Of a stretch of DNA of 9,521 nucleotides, positions 8,163 to 9,521 are shown one piece after another (positions within the stretch are counted from its first letter, which is position 1; each line of letters opens with the position of its first letter). The DNA comes from Promethearchaeota archaeon. GTDB lineage: Archaea > Asgardarchaeota > Lokiarchaeia > Sigynarchaeales > MK-D1. A program made the translations under genes and the position numbers. A model generated the notes under the pieces. That model was not told the origin of the DNA and did no database searches. It saw only the letters and a list, made by a program, of their open reading frames with translations. The stretch lies in the NCBI GenBank assembly GCA_016839865.1, contig JAEOTN010000145.1, positions 1 through 9,521 of the forward strand, given 5' to 3'.

Positions 8163-8642
8163 TTATTTTTTAGTTTTCTTTTTTGGTTCCTTTTTCGTAT
8201 CGGATTTGGGTTTTGGTTTCGGTGCGAGTTTCCTGAGCGGTGAGGGTCCTAGAGCAGTGATTTTTGCAGACATGTCAACCATAGTTTTCTGAAACTTCTG
8301 ACCTTCAGCTGCACTACAATAATGCATTTGAAGTCTGGCAGGTTCCAGTCCTACTGAATCCATGACTTTTCGGAGATATTGAACGTTTCGACCAGAATGT
8401 TTAGCTCCAGTTTGGTAGTTACATTCATGTTCATATCAACCGACTATTGCTACACCGTCTGCTCCTTTTCCGAACGCACGCATCACCATATCGGAGGACA
8501 CTCGACCTGAGCAGGATACCAGTATCGACCTAATGGTCGTTGGGTATTGCGCTCTAATAGTTCCCGCCATGTCTCCTGCACCATAACCTCATTTCCAACA
8601 CATGAATGCAATGATATGCAAATTTTCTTGGATTTGGGTCAT
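8163..8642 (-). CDS. vhuD: VhuD/MvhD, hydrogenase/heterodisulfide reductase iron-sulfur delta subunit, with two selenocysteines
   Basis: The delta subunit links an electron-donating hydrogenase or formate dehydrogenase to HdrA through a [2Fe-2S] cluster, in the cytosol. The 159-codon frame begins at ATG 8642 with GGAGGT 8 bases upstream and contains UGA at codons 18 and 69. Read through, it matches the family throughout: FMCWKU aligns with the F-x-C-x-W-C motif, DMAGT (24-28), Cys44 in SCSGR, FGKGADGVAIVGU with UGA at the family Cys of 'GADGVxVxGC', then Cys74-Asn-Tyr at the family 'DCHY', and GLEPARLQ ... SAAEGQKF ... LGPSPL near the end. Both UGAs replace conserved cysteines and no other stop or frameshift occurs, so these are selenocysteines, not decay. 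A Lys/Pro tail (137-159) extends beyond the usual end. An ordinary gene caller sees only codons 94-159. The gene follows hdrA by 14 bases and ends directly at the SECIS-like element. Confidence 0.93.
8436..8438 (-). other. UGA codon 69 of vhuD, predicted selenocysteine
   Basis: The codon follows VAIVG and stands where the family has the first Cys of the GCHPGDC-type motif; Cys74 of that motif is retained (U-x4-C). Flanking family sequence continues in the same frame on both sides. Confidence 0.9.
8589..8591 (-). other. UGA codon 18 of vhuD, predicted selenocysteine
   Basis: The codon follows FMCWK and is at the position of the second Cys in the family's N-terminal C-x2-C motif, giving C15-x2-U18, a likely cluster-ligand or redox pair. 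GYGAGDMAGT continues in frame right after it. Confidence 0.9.
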
Positions 8643-8650
8643 TATTAGAT

Positions 8651-8656
8651 ACCTCC
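8651..8656 (-). promoter_or_regulatory. Shine-Dalgarno sequence of vhuD abutting the hdrA stop codon
   Basis: GGAGGT starts at the base right after the hdrA TAA (8659-8657) and lies 8 bases before the vhuD ATG. A perfect site supports this ATG, 93 codons upstream of the last UGA-free stretch, and shows that hdrA and vhuD are translated from one mRNA. Confidence 0.85.
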
Positions 8657-9521
8657 TTACTCCGTAACGCGATAAAGTAAATTATCGATTACAGCGTTGA
8701 ATTGGGTACCGCGTGAGTTTCGAACGGTTATTGCTTGACTGGGACAAGTTTGTGCACAAATTCCGCAACTTCGACATTTAACTTCATCCACAACTGCGAA
8801 TTTCTCAACAGGATCAAGCGAAATGGCATCGTATGGGCAATTTGTTACGCAAAGTCCACATTTCGAGCATCTATCTGCATCAACAATCGCCTTTTCCATA
8901 CGCATAGTATATTCCCCGGGATTCATGATGATGTTAGCTGAAGATGCTGCCCCTTTAGCTTGCATTATTGTTTCTGCAATCGATTTTGGACCTTGAGATG
9001 CACCTGCTAGGGTTACTCCCACTGTGCTTGTATCGACTGGATTAAGTCGGGAGTGGAATTCTTTAAAGAATCCATCAGGACTTCTTTCCAGTTTGAGGAC
9101 CTTATTGAGAGTTTCAACACTAGTTGCAGGTTCCATTGCAGAGGATAGAACAATCATATCAAACTCTTGTTCTTCTATTTCAGAGCAATTTTCCAGCATA
9201 TCTTGCATGTATACCTTGAGATTATGCGTTTCGGAGTCTTCTTGAATACGTGGGATGGATGCCTTGACGTATTTCACGCCATATTTCCTGCTTTCGAGAT
9301 AATATTCTTCATAGGCCTTTCCACCCGCCCGAATGTCTATGAACGCTACCGTTATATCTATGTTTGGGTCATGCTGCTTGATTAATTTCGTATTTTTGAT
9401 AGAGATAAGACAACATACTCCACTAGAACAGTGTTTGTTCCGTTTAAGATCCCTACTTCCTACACATTGTACGAATAGTATCTTGTGGGGGTGTTTTCCA
9501 TCTGAAGGTCGAACAATGTCC
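8657..9521 (-). CDS. hdrA: HdrA, FAD-containing heterodisulfide reductase subunit A (C-terminal part; 5' end beyond window)
   Basis: HdrA carries the bifurcating flavin and iron-sulfur clusters of the cytosolic heterodisulfide reductase complex. The visible 287 residues are the C-terminal part of a protein usually around 650 residues long. Seen in order: RPSDGK (4-9) and VQCVGSRD (17-24), strongly typical of HdrA; a cysteine group at 31, 36 and 37 (family pattern C-S-x-x-C-C); an IDIRAGGKAYEEYY stretch (61-74) matching the family 'DIRxxGKxYEExY'; LNPVDTSTVGVTLAGASQGP (159-178), the flavin-domain end; and two ferredoxin-like [4Fe-4S] motifs with cysteines at 218, 221, 224, 228 and 249, 252, 255, 259. 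A GTG at 9277 could be mistaken for a start, but 81 upstream codons are open and match the family, so it is internal. All expected cysteines in this part are Cys, not UGA. It lies directly upstream of vhuD, the usual electron donor subunit. Confidence 0.95.
   Translation of the reverse strand, partial: DIVRPSDGKHPHKILFVQCVGSRDLKRNKHCSSGVCCLISIKNTKLIKQHDPNIDITVAFIDIRAGGKAYEEYYLESRKYGVKYVKASIPRIQEDSETHNLKVYMQDMLENCSEIEEQEFDMIVLSSAMEPATSVETLNKVLKLERSPDGFFKEFHSRLNPVDTSTVGVTLAGASQGPKSIAETIMQAKGAASSANIIMNPGEYTMRMEKAIVDADRCSKCGLCVTNCPYDAISLDPVEKFAVVDEVKCRSCGICAQTCPSQAITVRNSRGTQFNAVIDNLLYRVTE

Noticed and set aside
8083..8292. Plus-strand 69-residue reading frame
   Set aside because: It is antisense to the SECIS-like element and the end of vhuD, has no recognisable features, and is a shadow.
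8163..8642. vhuD as a pseudogene broken by two stop codons
   Set aside because: Both stops are UGA, both sit at conserved cysteine positions, the frame is otherwise intact with family similarity on all sides, the start has a perfect Shine-Dalgarno sequence, and a SECIS-like fold follows the stop.
9275..9277. GTG as the start of hdrA
   Set aside because: The frame is open for 81 further codons to the window edge and those codons encode clear HdrA motifs (RPSDGK, VQCVGSRD, DIRAGGKAYEE).
8657..9385. Plus-strand reading frames opposite hdrA (8735-8941, 9024-9245, 9167-9385)
   Set aside because: They lie antisense to a strongly conserved gene and have no start signals or family-like sequence.

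Overview
The window looks like a piece of an AT-rich archaeal genome, most likely an Asgard (Lokiarchaeia-like) archaeon. Four things point there. HdrA and the hydrogenase delta subunit VhuD/MvhD lie in tandem. VhuD carries two in-frame UGA codons exactly where the family has cysteines. The VhuD stop codon is followed at once by an RNA fold resembling a eukaryote-type SECIS element, a combination described for Lokiarchaeota. The ATP-grasp neighbour is inositol-phosphate-kinase-like. The taxonomic call is inference; no rRNA or tRNA is present.

Layout. Positions 1-5017 (minus) hold one uninterrupted reading frame, open at the left edge: at least 1672 residues of a surface protein with a signal segment, an FG-GAP/VCBS-type propeller, beta-sandwich regions, one transmembrane helix near residue 1517, and a Glu-Pro tract still running at base 1. 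Positions 5179-6243 (minus) encode a long SlyD-like FKBP prolyl isomerase with Lys/Thr-rich tails at both ends and a His/Asp run. Positions 6375-7238 (plus) encode the ATP-grasp enzyme, starting at TTG behind a strong Shine-Dalgarno sequence. Positions 7349-8017 (plus) encode a multi-pass membrane protein with conserved-looking His/Asp residues. On the minus strand, 9521-8657 is the C-terminal part of HdrA, followed 14 bases later by VhuD (8642-8163, two predicted selenocysteines), its SECIS-like element (8162-8091) and a hairpin/U-tract terminator (8077-8049).

How they work together. HdrA and VhuD are consecutive, and HdrA's stop codon abuts VhuD's Shine-Dalgarno sequence, so they should be one transcript. 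In the known complex, the delta subunit passes electrons from a hydrogenase or formate dehydrogenase module through its [2Fe-2S] centre to the flavin of HdrA for electron bifurcation or confurcation. Replacing two of the family cysteines with selenocysteine would tune this electron entry point. The other genes show no clear functional link to the redox pair or to each other. All gaps between genes are under 170 bases and hold only candidate promoters, the SECIS-like element and terminators; no tRNA, rRNA, insertion sequence or CRISPR array was seen.
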